Assembly: GCA_965200895.1 (NCBI GenBank)
Contig: CBDAVM010000001.1
Span: 2,728,001 to 2,792,000, forward strand
DNA from: WTFV01 sp965200895
Lineage (GTDB): Bacteria > Acidobacteriota > Vicinamibacteria > Vicinamibacterales > UBA8438
Direction: 5' to 3'
Length of the DNA stretch: 64,000 bases
Part shown: one piece after another, positions 1-7,899 of the stretch
Layout: each line of letters starts with the position of its first letter
Numbering within the stretch: position 1 is the stretch's first letter
The notes under the pieces: model-generated
What the model saw: only the letters and a program-made list of their open reading frames with translations
Databases searched by the model: none
What the model was told of the DNA's origin: nothing
Program-made: the position numbers and the translations under genes

Positions 1-1101
1 CGAGGCGAAGGGGATCGACGTCCCCAGGGCCGCCGCGGTGAGGTCGCCGCTCGCCCCCGCGTAGGCCGGGTCGGTCCACAGCCCGGAGGTCAGGATGATG
101 AAGGCCGTCATCGAACAGACCACGATGGTGTCCATGAACACCTCGAAGATGCCGATGACGCCCTGTTCCGACGGATGGTCGACCCTGGCGATGCCGTGGG
201 CGATGGGCGCGCTGCCCATCCCGGCCTCGTTCGAGAGCACGCCGCGGCTGACGCCGGCGGCGATGACCTGCGCGACCGACGCGCCGACGAAGCCGCCGAA
301 CGCGGCGGCCGGCTGGAAGGCGCCGGCGACGATCTGTCCCAGCACGGCCGGGATCTGCGTCACGTGGAGCAGGACGTAGGCCACCGCAGCCGTGACGTAG
401 AGCACGATCATCGACGGCACGAGGCGTTCGGCCACCGCCGCGATGCGCCGGATGCCGCCGAGCAGCACGAGGCCGACCGCGGCGCTGATCAGCAGGCCGG
501 GGATCCACAGCGGCACGTCGAGTCCGGTCAGGTCGCGGGCCGCCTCGGTGAAGGTCCGCGCGATGGTGTTCGACTGCGCCATGTTGCCGGTGCCGAACAG
601 CGACGTCGCGGCCCCGAAGAAGGCGAACATGCACGCCAGCGCCCGGCCGGTCGCCGCGTGCGGCACGCCGCGGGTGATGTAGTACATCGGTCCGCTGGCC
701 AGCTCGCCCGTCTCGCGCGTGACGCGGTGGCGCACGCCGAGCACCGCCTCGGCGTACTTGGTCGCCATGCCGACGGCGGCCGTGACCCACATCCAGAAGA
801 TGGCGCCGGGGCCGCCGATCAGGATGGCGGTCGCCACCCCGCCGATGTTGCCGTTGCCCACCGTCGAGGCCAGGGCGGTCGACAGCGCCTGGAACGACGT
901 GATGGACCCGGCGGACCCCGATCCCGGCTTCGCCACCGCGCTCTGCAGCGTCCGCCGCACCGCCAGCGGGAAGCAGCGCACCTGGATGAAGCCGGTGCGG
1001 ATGGAGATCAGCAGGCCGACGACGACGAGCACCAGCGGCATGGCGAACGGCTGCCACACCAGTGCGTCGATGGCGGTCACCTGGTCGGTCAGGGTCTGCA
1101 C
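1..1101 (-). CDS. AGCS-family sodium:alanine/glycine symporter, C-terminus cut by window edge
   Basis: This is a polytopic inner-membrane carrier that would import small neutral amino acids with sodium. The reading frame opens at a GTG at 1101 preceded by GGAG at a good distance and runs off base 1, leaving 367 residues; the family is usually about 450, so the last 80-100 residues lie outside. Family features include STVGNGNIGGVATA near the N-terminus and GVSRGVLSNEAGMGSAPIAH in the second half, followed by a DTIVVCSMTAFIILTSG helix. It starts 33 bases after the stop of the upstream NSS transporter and is probably co-transcribed with it. The family is clear; the exact substrate is not. Confidence 0.88.
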   Translation of the reverse strand, partial: MQTLTDQVTAIDALVWQPFAMPLVLVVVGLLISIRTGFIQVRCFPLAVRRTLQSAVAKPGSGSAGSITSFQALSTALASTVGNGNIGGVATAILIGGPGAIFWMWVTAAVGMATKYAEAVLGVRHRVTRETGELASGPMYYITRGVPHAATGRALACMFAFFGAATSLFGTGNMAQSNTIARTFTEAARDLTGLDVPLWIPGLLISAAVGLVLLGGIRRIAAVAERLVPSMIVLYVTAAVAYVLLHVTQIPAVLGQIVAGAFQPAAAFGGFVGASVAQVIAAGVSRGVLSNEAGMGSAPIAHGIARVDHPSEQGVIGIFEVFMDTIVVCSMTAFIILTSGLWTDPAYAGASGDLTAAALGTSIPFAS

Positions 1102-1134
1102 GGCTTGCTCCAGTCGCTTGTGGTCCCCGGCGGG

Positions 1135-2502
1135 TCAGAGCATCGACGCGAGGGTGGCGACGACGATCGCCGCGATGGCGACCGGACAGATCCAGCGGAT
1201 CAGGAAGACCCAGACGTGCGGGACCGGGAGCCAGGCCCCCTCGGCCCGCAGCTCCTCGAGCGCGCGGTCGGCCCGCCAGATCCGGCCGATGAAGATCGCC
1301 GTCAGGCAGCCGCCGACTGGCAGCGCGAACTCGTTCCAGACGTTCACCATCAGGTCGAGGAAGCCGATGCCGAGTCCCGGCAGGCGCGTGAACACCTCCA
1401 CGGCGCCGTTGCCGAGCGCCGACGGGACGGCCAGCACGGCGATGGCGCCCGCCACGGCGGCGACCGCCTTCTGCCGCGTCCAGCCCAGCGCATCGACGCA
1501 GTGCGACACCGGCACCTCGAGCAGCGAGATGGTGGAAGTGAGCGCGGCGACGCTCAGCAGCAGGAAGAAGGCGGCGCCGAACAACGCGCCGCCGGGCAGC
1601 GTGGCGAACAGTTGCGGCAGCACCGTGAAGATCAGCCCCGGTCCGCTGGTCGACGGGTCGAACCCGGCGATGGAGAAGCCGACGGGGAAGATGATGAAGC
1701 CGGCCAGCAGCGCGATCGACGTGTCGAGCAGCACGATCCACAGCGCCGAGGAGGCGATGCCGTCGCGGCGCCCGAAGTAGCTGCCGTAGGTCAGGATGCA
1801 CCCCATGCCGAGGCTGAGGGAGAAGAACGCCTGCCCGAGCGCCGCCGTGAACACCCCCACGTCGGCCAGCCGCGTCAGGTCGGGGCGCAGGTAGTAGGCG
1901 AGGCCGGCGCCCGCGCCGGGCAGCGTGACCGCCCGGATCGCGAGACCGACGAGCAGCAGGAGCAGCAGCGGCATCAGCGCCTTGGTCACCCGCTCGATGC
2001 CCGCGCGCACGCCGCCGAGCAGGACCCGCGCCGTCGTCCCGATGACCAGCAGGGCCAGCAGGGCGCTCAGCGCGCCGTTGGCCGTGAACTCGCCGAAGAA
2101 GCGGCTGATCTCGTCCGGGCTGCCGCCGACGGCGCCGGTCAGCGTGAACCAGATGTAGCCCACCGCCCACCCGGCGATGACGGAGTAGAACGACAGGATA
2201 CCGGCGCCGGCCAGCACGCCGAGCGCGCCGACGAGCCACCACCGGCGGCCGGGCGCCAGGGCCTCGAAGGCGCCCACCGGGCTCTGCCGCGTGCGGCGGC
2301 CGAGCGCGATCTCGCCGGCCAGGATCGGCGCGCAGATCAGGACGATGCAGGCCAGATACACGACCACGAACGCCGCGCCGCCCCCCTGTCCGACCTGCGT
2401 CGGGAAGCCCCAGACGTTGCCCAGGCCGACCGCCGATCCGGCTGCCGCCAGGATGAAACCGGCCCGGGAGCTCCACATGCCGCGCGCCGCGTTCGTGCTC
2501 AT
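1135..2502 (-). CDS. Neurotransmitter:sodium symporter (SNF/NSS) family transporter
   Basis: This 455-residue LeuT-like inner-membrane protein would couple sodium to uptake of an amino acid or related solute. The first helix carries the family hallmark, with GSAVGLGNVWGFPTQVGQGG around residues 20-40 (the usual GNVWRFP has Gly for Arg), and about eleven to twelve hydrophobic segments follow. The ATG at 2502 is chosen because it is preceded by GGAGG and begins just before the first conserved helix; a longer in-frame reading to 2562 would enter the predicted promoter region. It lies directly upstream of the AGCS transporter, suggesting a two-gene amino-acid uptake operon. The substrate cannot be read from the sequence. 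Confidence 0.9.
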   Translation of the reverse strand: MSTNAARGMWSSRAGFILAAAGSAVGLGNVWGFPTQVGQGGGAAFVVVYLACIVLICAPILAGEIALGRRTRQSPVGAFEALAPGRRWWLVGALGVLAGAGILSFYSVIAGWAVGYIWFTLTGAVGGSPDEISRFFGEFTANGALSALLALLVIGTTARVLLGGVRAGIERVTKALMPLLLLLLVGLAIRAVTLPGAGAGLAYYLRPDLTRLADVGVFTAALGQAFFSLSLGMGCILTYGSYFGRRDGIASSALWIVLLDTSIALLAGFIIFPVGFSIAGFDPSTSGPGLIFTVLPQLFATLPGGALFGAAFFLLLSVAALTSTISLLEVPVSHCVDALGWTRQKAVAAVAGAIAVLAVPSALGNGAVEVFTRLPGLGIGFLDLMVNVWNEFALPVGGCLTAIFIGRIWRADRALEELRAEGAWLPVPHVWVFLIRWICPVAIAAIVVATLASML

Positions 2503-2560
2503 CTCCGGGAGACCTCCGGGGGCGAGCCGCTTGCGTCGCGCGCGCCCCGCCGACGGGCGC

Positions 2561-2589
2561 ATTGTATCGAACCCGCGTTAGACTCCCAA
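2561..2589 (-). promoter_or_regulatory. Sigma-70-like promoter for the two-transporter operon
   Basis: On the minus strand a -35-like TTGGGA (2589-2584) and a -10-like TACAAT (2566-2561) are separated by exactly 17 bases. The -10 lies about 60 bases upstream of the ATG at 2502. Match to consensus is 4/6 and 5/6. Transcription start is inferred, not seen. Confidence 0.5.
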
Positions 2590-2641
2590 GGATGAGCGGG
2601 GTGAGGGCGGCCAGCGCCGCCGTGCGCGACCGGGAGGACGC

Positions 2642-3592
2642 ATGAACGCCGCCGCATCGTCGGCGCGCGTGCTCGACGGCGCCGCGGTCGCCGCCGGAAT
2701 CTGCGACGCGCTCGTCCCGCGCATCGACGCCGTGCGCGTCGCCGCCGGGCGCCCGCCGGCTATCGGCCTGCTGCTCGCCGGCCGCGATCCGGGGTCCGAG
2801 GTCTACGTCCGCAACAAGATCCGCCGCAGCGAGGCGCTCGGCATGCGGACGCGGCTCGATCGCCTGCCGGAGTCGGCCGCCTTCGTCGAGGCGCTCGCCG
2901 TGGTCGAGGCCTTCAACGCCGACCCGGCCATCGACGGCATCCTGGTGCAGTCGCCGCTGCCGGCCGGCATGGGCGCCGACGCCGAGCGGCGCGTCTTCGA
3001 GGCGATCGACCCGGCGAAGGACGTCGACGGCTTCCATCCCGTCAACGTCGGGCGGCTCGTCCAGCAGACGCCGGCCCTCGCGCCGTGCACTCCCTCCGGC
3101 ATCCTGGCCCTGCTCGACCGGTGTGGTGTCGCGCTCACCGGCCGCCGGGCCGTCGTGATCGGCCGCAGCGACATCGTCGGCAAGCCGCTGGCGCTGCTGC
3201 TGCTGCACCGCCACGCCACGGTCACCATCTGTCACTCGCGCACGGTCGACCTGCCGCAGGTGGCGGCCCAGGCGGACGTGCTGGTGGCGGCGGTGGGGCG
3301 CCCGGCCTTCGTCAAGCCGGCCTTCGTCAAGCCGGGCGCGACGGTCATCGACGTCGGCACCAATACCCTGACGGAACGCGACCGGGTGGTCTCCCTGTTC
3401 GGTGCCGCCTCGAAGAAACTGGCGGCGTTCGAACGTCGCGGCCGGGTGCTGTGCGGCGACGTGCACCCGGAGGTGGCGCACGTGGCGGGTGCAATCACGC
3501 CGGTGCCGGGCGGTGTCGGACCGCTGACGATAGCCATGTTGCTGTCCAACACGGTGCAGGCGGCGGAACGGCGCCTGGGCCTGCATCCGTGA
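2642..3592 (+). CDS. folD: Bifunctional methylene-THF dehydrogenase / methenyl-THF cyclohydrolase
   Basis: FolD interconverts 5,10-methylene-THF and 10-formyl-THF in the cytoplasm, supplying one-carbon units for purines and formyl-Met. The 316-residue protein has the active-site Tyr55-x3-Lys59 pair, the segment DGILVQSPLPAGM, the PCTPSGILALLDRCG strand and the nucleotide-binding GRSDIVGKPLA loop, and ends with TPVPGGVGPLTIAMLL. The ATG follows a GGGAGG Shine-Dalgarno sequence with a short spacer. It is somewhat longer than E. coli FolD because of extra residues before the last motif. It is monocistronic here, convergent with coaE. Confidence 0.96.
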   Translation: MNAAASSARVLDGAAVAAGICDALVPRIDAVRVAAGRPPAIGLLLAGRDPGSEVYVRNKIRRSEALGMRTRLDRLPESAAFVEALAVVEAFNADPAIDGILVQSPLPAGMGADAERRVFEAIDPAKDVDGFHPVNVGRLVQQTPALAPCTPSGILALLDRCGVALTGRRAVVIGRSDIVGKPLALLLLHRHATVTICHSRTVDLPQVAAQADVLVAAVGRPAFVKPAFVKPGATVIDVGTNTLTERDRVVSLFGAASKKLAAFERRGRVLCGDVHPEVAHVAGAITPVPGGVGPLTIAMLLSNTVQAAERRLGLHP

Positions 3593-3632
3593 ACGCGGTC
3601 ACGGGTTCGGGCGGGCCGTATCCTGTCGCCGG

Positions 3633-3652
3633 GGCGGGGCCGTATCCCCGCC
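3633..3652. terminator. Hairpin between convergent folD and coaE
   Basis: GGCGGGG (3633-3639) and CCCCGCC (3646-3652) form a perfect 7-bp stem with a 6-base loop, between two convergent genes. No T-tract follows, so any terminator role is inferred. Confidence 0.35.
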
Positions 3653-3718
3653 GCTCGCGCCACGCCGGATGCCGGGTTCATGGCCGGACCTGCGTCTCCG
3701 GGGTTGGATTGACGTGCG

Positions 3719-4321
3719 TCAGCCCCCGGCCGCCAGCGTCCGACACAATGCGGCCACTTGGCGGTCGGTCAGCGCGAACGAGCCGTCGGTCCGCACCACC
3801 GCGTCCGCGCGCGCGACCTTGTCGGCGATGGGAAGCTGCGCCGCGATGCGGCGGCGCGCATCGGCCGCGGGCAGCCCGTCACGGGCCATGACCCGCTCGA
3901 GCTGGGTTGCCGGCTCACAGGCCGCCACCACGACGCGGTCGAACTCCGCCGCGCGCCCGGTCTCGAACAGCAGCGGGATGTCGGCCACGGCGAAGGGCGC
4001 GGCGGTGTGTGCGCGGCAGCGACGGAACCAGTCGTCGACGACGCGCCGCACGAACGGGTGGATCAGGACTTCGAGGGCGGCGCGGGCGGCGGGGTCGGCG
4101 AAGACCAGCCGGCCGAGACGGGTCCGGTCCAACGAGCCGTCGGCGGCGAAGACGGCGGGTCCGAACCGGGTGCGAATCCCCGCGCAGGCGGGCTGACCCG
4201 GCTGGACCGCCGCGCGAGCCAGCCGGTCGGCGTCGATGGTGGGCACGGCGTGGTCGCGGAGCCGACGGACCACGTAGGATTTGCCCGTGCCGATGCCGCC
4301 GGTGAGCGCCACTCGGAGCAT
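3719..4321 (-). CDS. coaE: Dephospho-CoA kinase
   Basis: CoaE phosphorylates the 3'-hydroxyl of dephospho-CoA, the last step of coenzyme A synthesis, in the cytoplasm. The 200-residue protein begins with the P-loop GGIGTGKS at residues 8-15, followed by DADRLAR, the IHPFVR segment and DIPLLFETG, all typical of the family. Length is normal. It is the last gene of the minus-strand cluster headed by kdsB, 87 bases after lapB. That spacer contains a copy of 19 bases of its own P-loop coding sequence, but in another reading frame. The assignment is firm. Confidence 0.95.
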   Translation of the reverse strand: MLRVALTGGIGTGKSYVVRRLRDHAVPTIDADRLARAAVQPGQPACAGIRTRFGPAVFAADGSLDRTRLGRLVFADPAARAALEVLIHPFVRRVVDDWFRRCRAHTAAPFAVADIPLLFETGRAAEFDRVVVAACEPATQLERVMARDGLPAADARRRIAAQLPIADKVARADAVVRTDGSFALTDRQVAALCRTLAAGG

Positions 4322-4381
4322 GTCAGTCCCGCGCGGAGGATGCGCTCCTCGCTGTCCGGTTTGCCGATGCCGCCGGTGAGC
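4289..4381. repeat. 19-bp direct repeat: coaE P-loop segment copied into its leader
   Basis: The 19 bases at 4289-4307, which encode part of the CoaE P-loop, recur exactly at 4363-4381 in the lapB-coaE spacer. The copies are 74 bases apart, so they are in different frames. The upstream copy follows an ATG, but its frame does not lead into coaE. Confidence 0.8.
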
Positions 4382-4408
4382 ATCGTCCGGAACAGGGGCG
4401 AACCGCGG

Positions 4409-5629
4409 TCAGGCCGGCGCCTCCTCCAGCTCTTCCGCCGGCGCGATGCGCTCCTCCACGAACGTGTTCCACTCGTGGCACTGCGGGCACTGCCAGAGCA
4501 GCTCCGTGCTGCGGTAGTGGCAGCGCATGCAGACGTGCGGGTCGAGGTAGAAGACCGCATCGTGCGTCAGCTCGACGTAGCGGCGTACGAGGAGCGGATC
4601 GAAATCGAGCGTCGTCAACGCGCGCCAGATTGCCTGGTGAACCGCCAGCGCGTGCGGGTTGTGCACGAGCGACTCGAAGAAGAGATCGAGCGCCCGGGTC
4701 GGGTCGCCCCGATTCGCGAAATGCTGTCCGAGCGTCAGGCGCGCCCGCCAGTCCTGCGGGTTGGCGGCCATGAGGCGCCGGCACAGATTGACGAAGCGCT
4801 CCGGGCCGTCCAGTTGTCGGTAGGCTTTCTCCAGCCGGGCGAAGGCAAGATACGACCGCTCCGGCGCGGTGCGGCTGATCTGTTCCCACATCGCGATGGC
4901 ATCCGTCGTGCGTCCCTGGGCCATGTAGACGTCGCCGAGGTTGAGCGACGCCGGCACGGTGCGGCTGTCGAGATCGAGCGCGGTCTCGAAGTGGCGGATG
5001 GCCTGTTCGGGCGCGCCGTCGCGGACGGACTGCAGACCGAGCTCGTTTTCGAGAAAGGCGAGAATGGCCTGATCGCGTGGTTTCTCACTGGCCGGGGCGC
5101 TGTTGGTGATGCGCTGTCGGATTGCGCGGGCCTCCTGCCACTCCTGCTGCTCCTCGTGGATCTTCTCGAGGTTGAGCAGGGCGTACTGGTTGCCGGGATC
5201 GAGTCGAATCACTTCGGAGAACGACTGGAACGCGCGATCGACGAAGCCGCCGCGCTTGTAGTCGAGACCGAGACAGAGCTGCACGTAGGCCTGCTCCATG
5301 GTGCTCAGCTTCGGACGCTGCAACAGGCGCTGGTGCAGCCGGATCGCCTTGCTGACCTGACCACGCTCGCGATACAGGTTCCCCAGGATCAGATTGATTT
5401 CGAGCGCCGTCGAATCGAGGCCCATCGCCTTGCTCAGCTCCTCGATGGCCAGGTCGATCTGGTTCGACGCGAGAAAGTTCAACCCGAGGATGTAGTGTGG
5501 CGATTCACGGATCTTGCGGCGGTCTATCCAGCGGCCGTCGTGGAGCTTGTAGCGCTCCCAGGCCTTGCCGATGGCGAGCCCGACGAGTAATGCGACGAGA
5601 GCGGCCAGGAGCGCCAGCGTGTCGGTCAT
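4409..5629 (-). CDS. lapB: LapB (YciM)-type TPR protein regulating LPS synthesis
   Basis: In enterobacteria LapB is an inner-membrane-anchored TPR protein that couples LpxC degradation by FtsH to lipopolysaccharide assembly. This 406-residue protein shows the same architecture: one N-terminal transmembrane helix (about residues 4-22), a long TPR array (about 45-340) and a C-terminal rubredoxin-like metal site with Cys367-x2-Cys370 and Cys381-x2-Cys384. It sits 8 bases after kdsD inside a Kdo-synthesis cluster, which supports an LPS role. The LpxC/FtsH function is known for the family and has not been shown for this phylum. The ATG at 5629 places the membrane anchor immediately at the N-terminus. 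Confidence 0.88.
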   Translation of the reverse strand: MTDTLALLAALVALLVGLAIGKAWERYKLHDGRWIDRRKIRESPHYILGLNFLASNQIDLAIEELSKAMGLDSTALEINLILGNLYRERGQVSKAIRLHQRLLQRPKLSTMEQAYVQLCLGLDYKRGGFVDRAFQSFSEVIRLDPGNQYALLNLEKIHEEQQEWQEARAIRQRITNSAPASEKPRDQAILAFLENELGLQSVRDGAPEQAIRHFETALDLDSRTVPASLNLGDVYMAQGRTTDAIAMWEQISRTAPERSYLAFARLEKAYRQLDGPERFVNLCRRLMAANPQDWRARLTLGQHFANRGDPTRALDLFFESLVHNPHALAVHQAIWRALTTLDFDPLLVRRYVELTHDAVFYLDPHVCMRCHYRSTELLWQCPQCHEWNTFVEERIAPAEELEEAPA

Positions 5630-5637
5630 CGTCGCTG

Positions 5638-6879
5638 TCAGAAGAGCTCGGTGCGCCAGAGATCGTGCAGGTGGACCACGCCGAGCAGGCGTTGGTCGCC
5701 ATCGACGACGAGGAGCGACGTGATCCGGCGGCTCTCCATCCGGTGGAGGGCCTCGACGGCCAGCGTCGCCGGACCGATGGTGACCGGCCCGGGCGTCATC
5801 AGGTCGCGCGCCCGTCGCCCGTCGAGGGGCGATGCGACATTCGCCGCGTCGTCCTGCTCGCCCCGGCCGCCCCGGTCACACGCCGGTTGCCCCTGCGGGG
5901 GGGACGCGGCAGCCAGGCGCCGGCGGATGTCGCCGTCGGTGATGATCCCGGCGACGCGTCCGTCGTCGTCCACGACGCAGGCCATGCCGAAGCCGCCGGC
6001 GTCGATGGCCACCAGCACCTCGCCGGCCCCGGCCGACGGCGCCACGGTCGGCAGGTCCTTCCCGGTGTGCATGAGACGCTCGACCCGCAGCAGCCGCTTG
6101 CCGAGCTGCCCACCGGGGTGCAGGTGCGCGAAGTCTTCCTTTCGGAAGCCCTTGCGGACGAGCAGTGCCATGGCCAGCGCGTCACCGAGGGCGAGCGCGG
6201 CCGTGGTGCTGGCGGTCGGCACCAGGTTCAGTGGGCAGGCCTCCATTCCCACGCCGCAGTCGAGAGTCACGTCGGCTGCTTCGCCGAGCGTACTGGTGGG
6301 CGAGCCGGTCAACGCGATCAGTCGCGCGCCGAGCCTGCGGATGGTTTCCAGCAGCCGCAGGATTTCGGGGGTTTCGCCGCTGTGGGAGAGGCCGATCACG
6401 ATGTCGTCCGACCGAATCGCGCCGAGATCGCCGTGGACGGCTTCTGCAGGGTGGATGAAGTAGGCCGGCGTGCCGGTGCTCGACAGCGTGGCGGCCAGCT
6501 TGCGGGCGATGATGCCCGACTTGCCCATGCCGGTGACGATCGCCCGCCCGTCGCAGGCGGCGAGCAGCGCCACCGCCGCGTCGAGCCGGTCGTCCACGCG
6601 CTCGGCGAGCGAGGCGACCGCCTCGGCCTCGATGCGCAGCACTCGGCGGGCCAGCTCCCGCAGGGACTCGCGTCGCTGCGCGGTCGGGTCGGTCACCGTC
6701 GTCGGCCCGGTGCCGGCCATGCGGCCCGGCGGGCGGGCGGCCTCGCGCGGCTGCGCACGCTGGCGGACCGCGGGCGCGGCGTCGGCCGCAGGTTCGGTCG
6801 GGCGAGTCCCGCCCGGCCGCGTCATGGCCGGAGCCGTCGTCAGTTGCGGGTCCGTCGTCGGCTGCGCGCCCGCCGGCAC
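5638..6879 (-). CDS. kdsD: Arabinose-5-phosphate isomerase (KpsF/GutQ family)
   Basis: KdsD converts ribulose 5-phosphate to arabinose 5-phosphate, the first committed step to Kdo. The protein has a SIS sugar-isomerase domain (VTGMGKSGIIARKLAATLSS, then GLSHSGETPEI) and two C-terminal CBS domains (around ITDGDIRRRL and RDLMTPGPV). The CBS pair is separated by a loop about 25 residues longer than usual. The GTG at 6879 directly follows the kdsA stop and has a GGGGGAGG sequence 8 bases upstream, so it is taken as the start (413 residues). The extra 53 residues are low-complexity, and an ATG at 6720 giving 360 residues, nearer family size, is the alternative. Confidence 0.92.
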   Translation of the reverse strand: MPAGAQPTTDPQLTTAPAMTRPGGTRPTEPAADAAPAVRQRAQPREAARPPGRMAGTGPTTVTDPTAQRRESLRELARRVLRIEAEAVASLAERVDDRLDAAVALLAACDGRAIVTGMGKSGIIARKLAATLSSTGTPAYFIHPAEAVHGDLGAIRSDDIVIGLSHSGETPEILRLLETIRRLGARLIALTGSPTSTLGEAADVTLDCGVGMEACPLNLVPTASTTAALALGDALAMALLVRKGFRKEDFAHLHPGGQLGKRLLRVERLMHTGKDLPTVAPSAGAGEVLVAIDAGGFGMACVVDDDGRVAGIITDGDIRRRLAAASPPQGQPACDRGGRGEQDDAANVASPLDGRRARDLMTPGPVTIGPATLAVEALHRMESRRITSLLVVDGDQRLLGVVHLHDLWRTELF

Positions 6880-7719
6880 CTACGTCGCCTCCCCCGCGGC
6901 GACCGGCTGCGCCGCGTCCCGGATGGCGGCCAGACGCTGCAGCAGCGGCTCGAGCCGGGCGAGCGGCAGCGCGTTGCGTCCGTCGCTCTTCGCCGCGGCC
7001 GGGCGCTCGTGCACCTCGAAGAACACCCCGTCGACGCCGGCGGCCACTCCGGCGGCGGCGAGCGGCTCGATGAACTCGGCCTGACCGTCGCTGGCCCCGT
7101 CCCCGGCACCGGGCAACTGCAGGCTGTGGGTCACGTCGTAGACGACCGGGAAGCCCAGCGAGCGCAACTGCGGAAAGGCGCGCATGTCGACGACGAGGTT
7201 GTGGTAGCCGAACGCCGTCCCCCGCTCGGTGACCAGCACCCGGTAGTTGCCGCCGGCCGCCGCCTTGTCGATGACGTGCCGCATGTCGAGCGGGGCGAGG
7301 AACTGTCCCTTCTTCAGGTTCACCGCCCGCCCGGTGGCGGCGGCGGCCACGATCAGGTCGGTCTGCCGGCACAGGAAGGCCGGGATCTGGAGCACGTCGA
7401 CCACCTCGGCGCTCGGCGCCGCCTGGGCCGGCTCGTGGATGTCGGTCAGCACGGGGCAGCCGATCCGTTCCCTGACATCCGCGAGAATCTGAAGGCCGCG
7501 GACGAGTCCGGGCCCCCGGAAGGACCCCAGCGACGTGCGGTTCGCCTTGTCGAACGACGCCTTGAACACGAAGGGCATCCCGACCCGCGCCGCGATGCCG
7601 CGGATCGCCTCGGCGAGTTCCCCGGCGTGGCCGGCGCTCTCGATGACGCAGGGGCCGGCGACCAGGGCCAACGGCTGGCCGCCGCCGAAACGCACGCCGC
7701 CGACGGAAACGGTCCGCAC
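6880..7719 (-). CDS. kdsA: 3-deoxy-8-phosphooctulonate (Kdo-8-P) synthase
   Basis: KdsA condenses phosphoenolpyruvate with arabinose 5-phosphate to give Kdo-8-phosphate in the cytoplasm. The 279-residue protein matches the family in length and shows AGPCVIES near the N-terminus, FKASFDKANRTS, the TDIHEPAQA strand, QIPAFLCRQTDL, and near the end a HERPAAAKSDGRNALPL segment that contributes to the active site. The start is a GTG without a clear Shine-Dalgarno but with a perfect TATAAT 6 bases upstream, suggesting a leaderless mRNA. Its stop abuts the kdsD start, so kdsA and kdsD are probably translationally coupled. Confidence 0.95.
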   Translation of the reverse strand: MRTVSVGGVRFGGGQPLALVAGPCVIESAGHAGELAEAIRGIAARVGMPFVFKASFDKANRTSLGSFRGPGLVRGLQILADVRERIGCPVLTDIHEPAQAAPSAEVVDVLQIPAFLCRQTDLIVAAAATGRAVNLKKGQFLAPLDMRHVIDKAAAGGNYRVLVTERGTAFGYHNLVVDMRAFPQLRSLGFPVVYDVTHSLQLPGAGDGASDGQAEFIEPLAAAGVAAGVDGVFFEVHERPAAAKSDGRNALPLARLEPLLQRLAAIRDAAQPVAAGEAT

Positions 7720-7725
7720 CCGCCG

Positions 7726-7731
7726 ATTATA
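7726..7731 (-). promoter_or_regulatory. Perfect -10 box (TATAAT) just upstream of kdsA
   Basis: TATAAT on the minus strand ends 6 bases before the kdsA GTG, which would put the transcript's first base at the start codon. It lies in the 180-bp pyrG-kdsA gap, which holds nothing else recognisable. The leaderless reading is inferred from the spacing. Confidence 0.5.
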
Positions 7732-7899
7732 TTCGCGGCCCCCGGCAGTTCGGGTGCGCCGCGGTGCGCCGTGGACGGAGGCGGCCGGTGGGCCGGAACG
7801 GTGGGACTGTGCGTCGGCGAGGCCTGGAGGACTGACCGGGGGTCGGTGCCCGGTGAGCGGGGCGCCTTTCGCGCCGCGGCCTGACGGCGCGGGTCTCGG

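Noticed and set aside
2555..2595. tRNA-like ATCGAACCC segment between the transporter and folD
   Set aside because: No acceptor, anticodon or D-arm pairing could be built around it; it is better explained as the -35/-10 region of the minus-strand promoter.
3302..3331. Exact 15-bp tandem repeat in folD giving AFVKPAFVKP
   Set aside because: The spacing between the flanking conserved motifs equals that in E. coli FolD, so it is not an insertion; it looks like a chance or drift-generated repeat in a normal-length loop.
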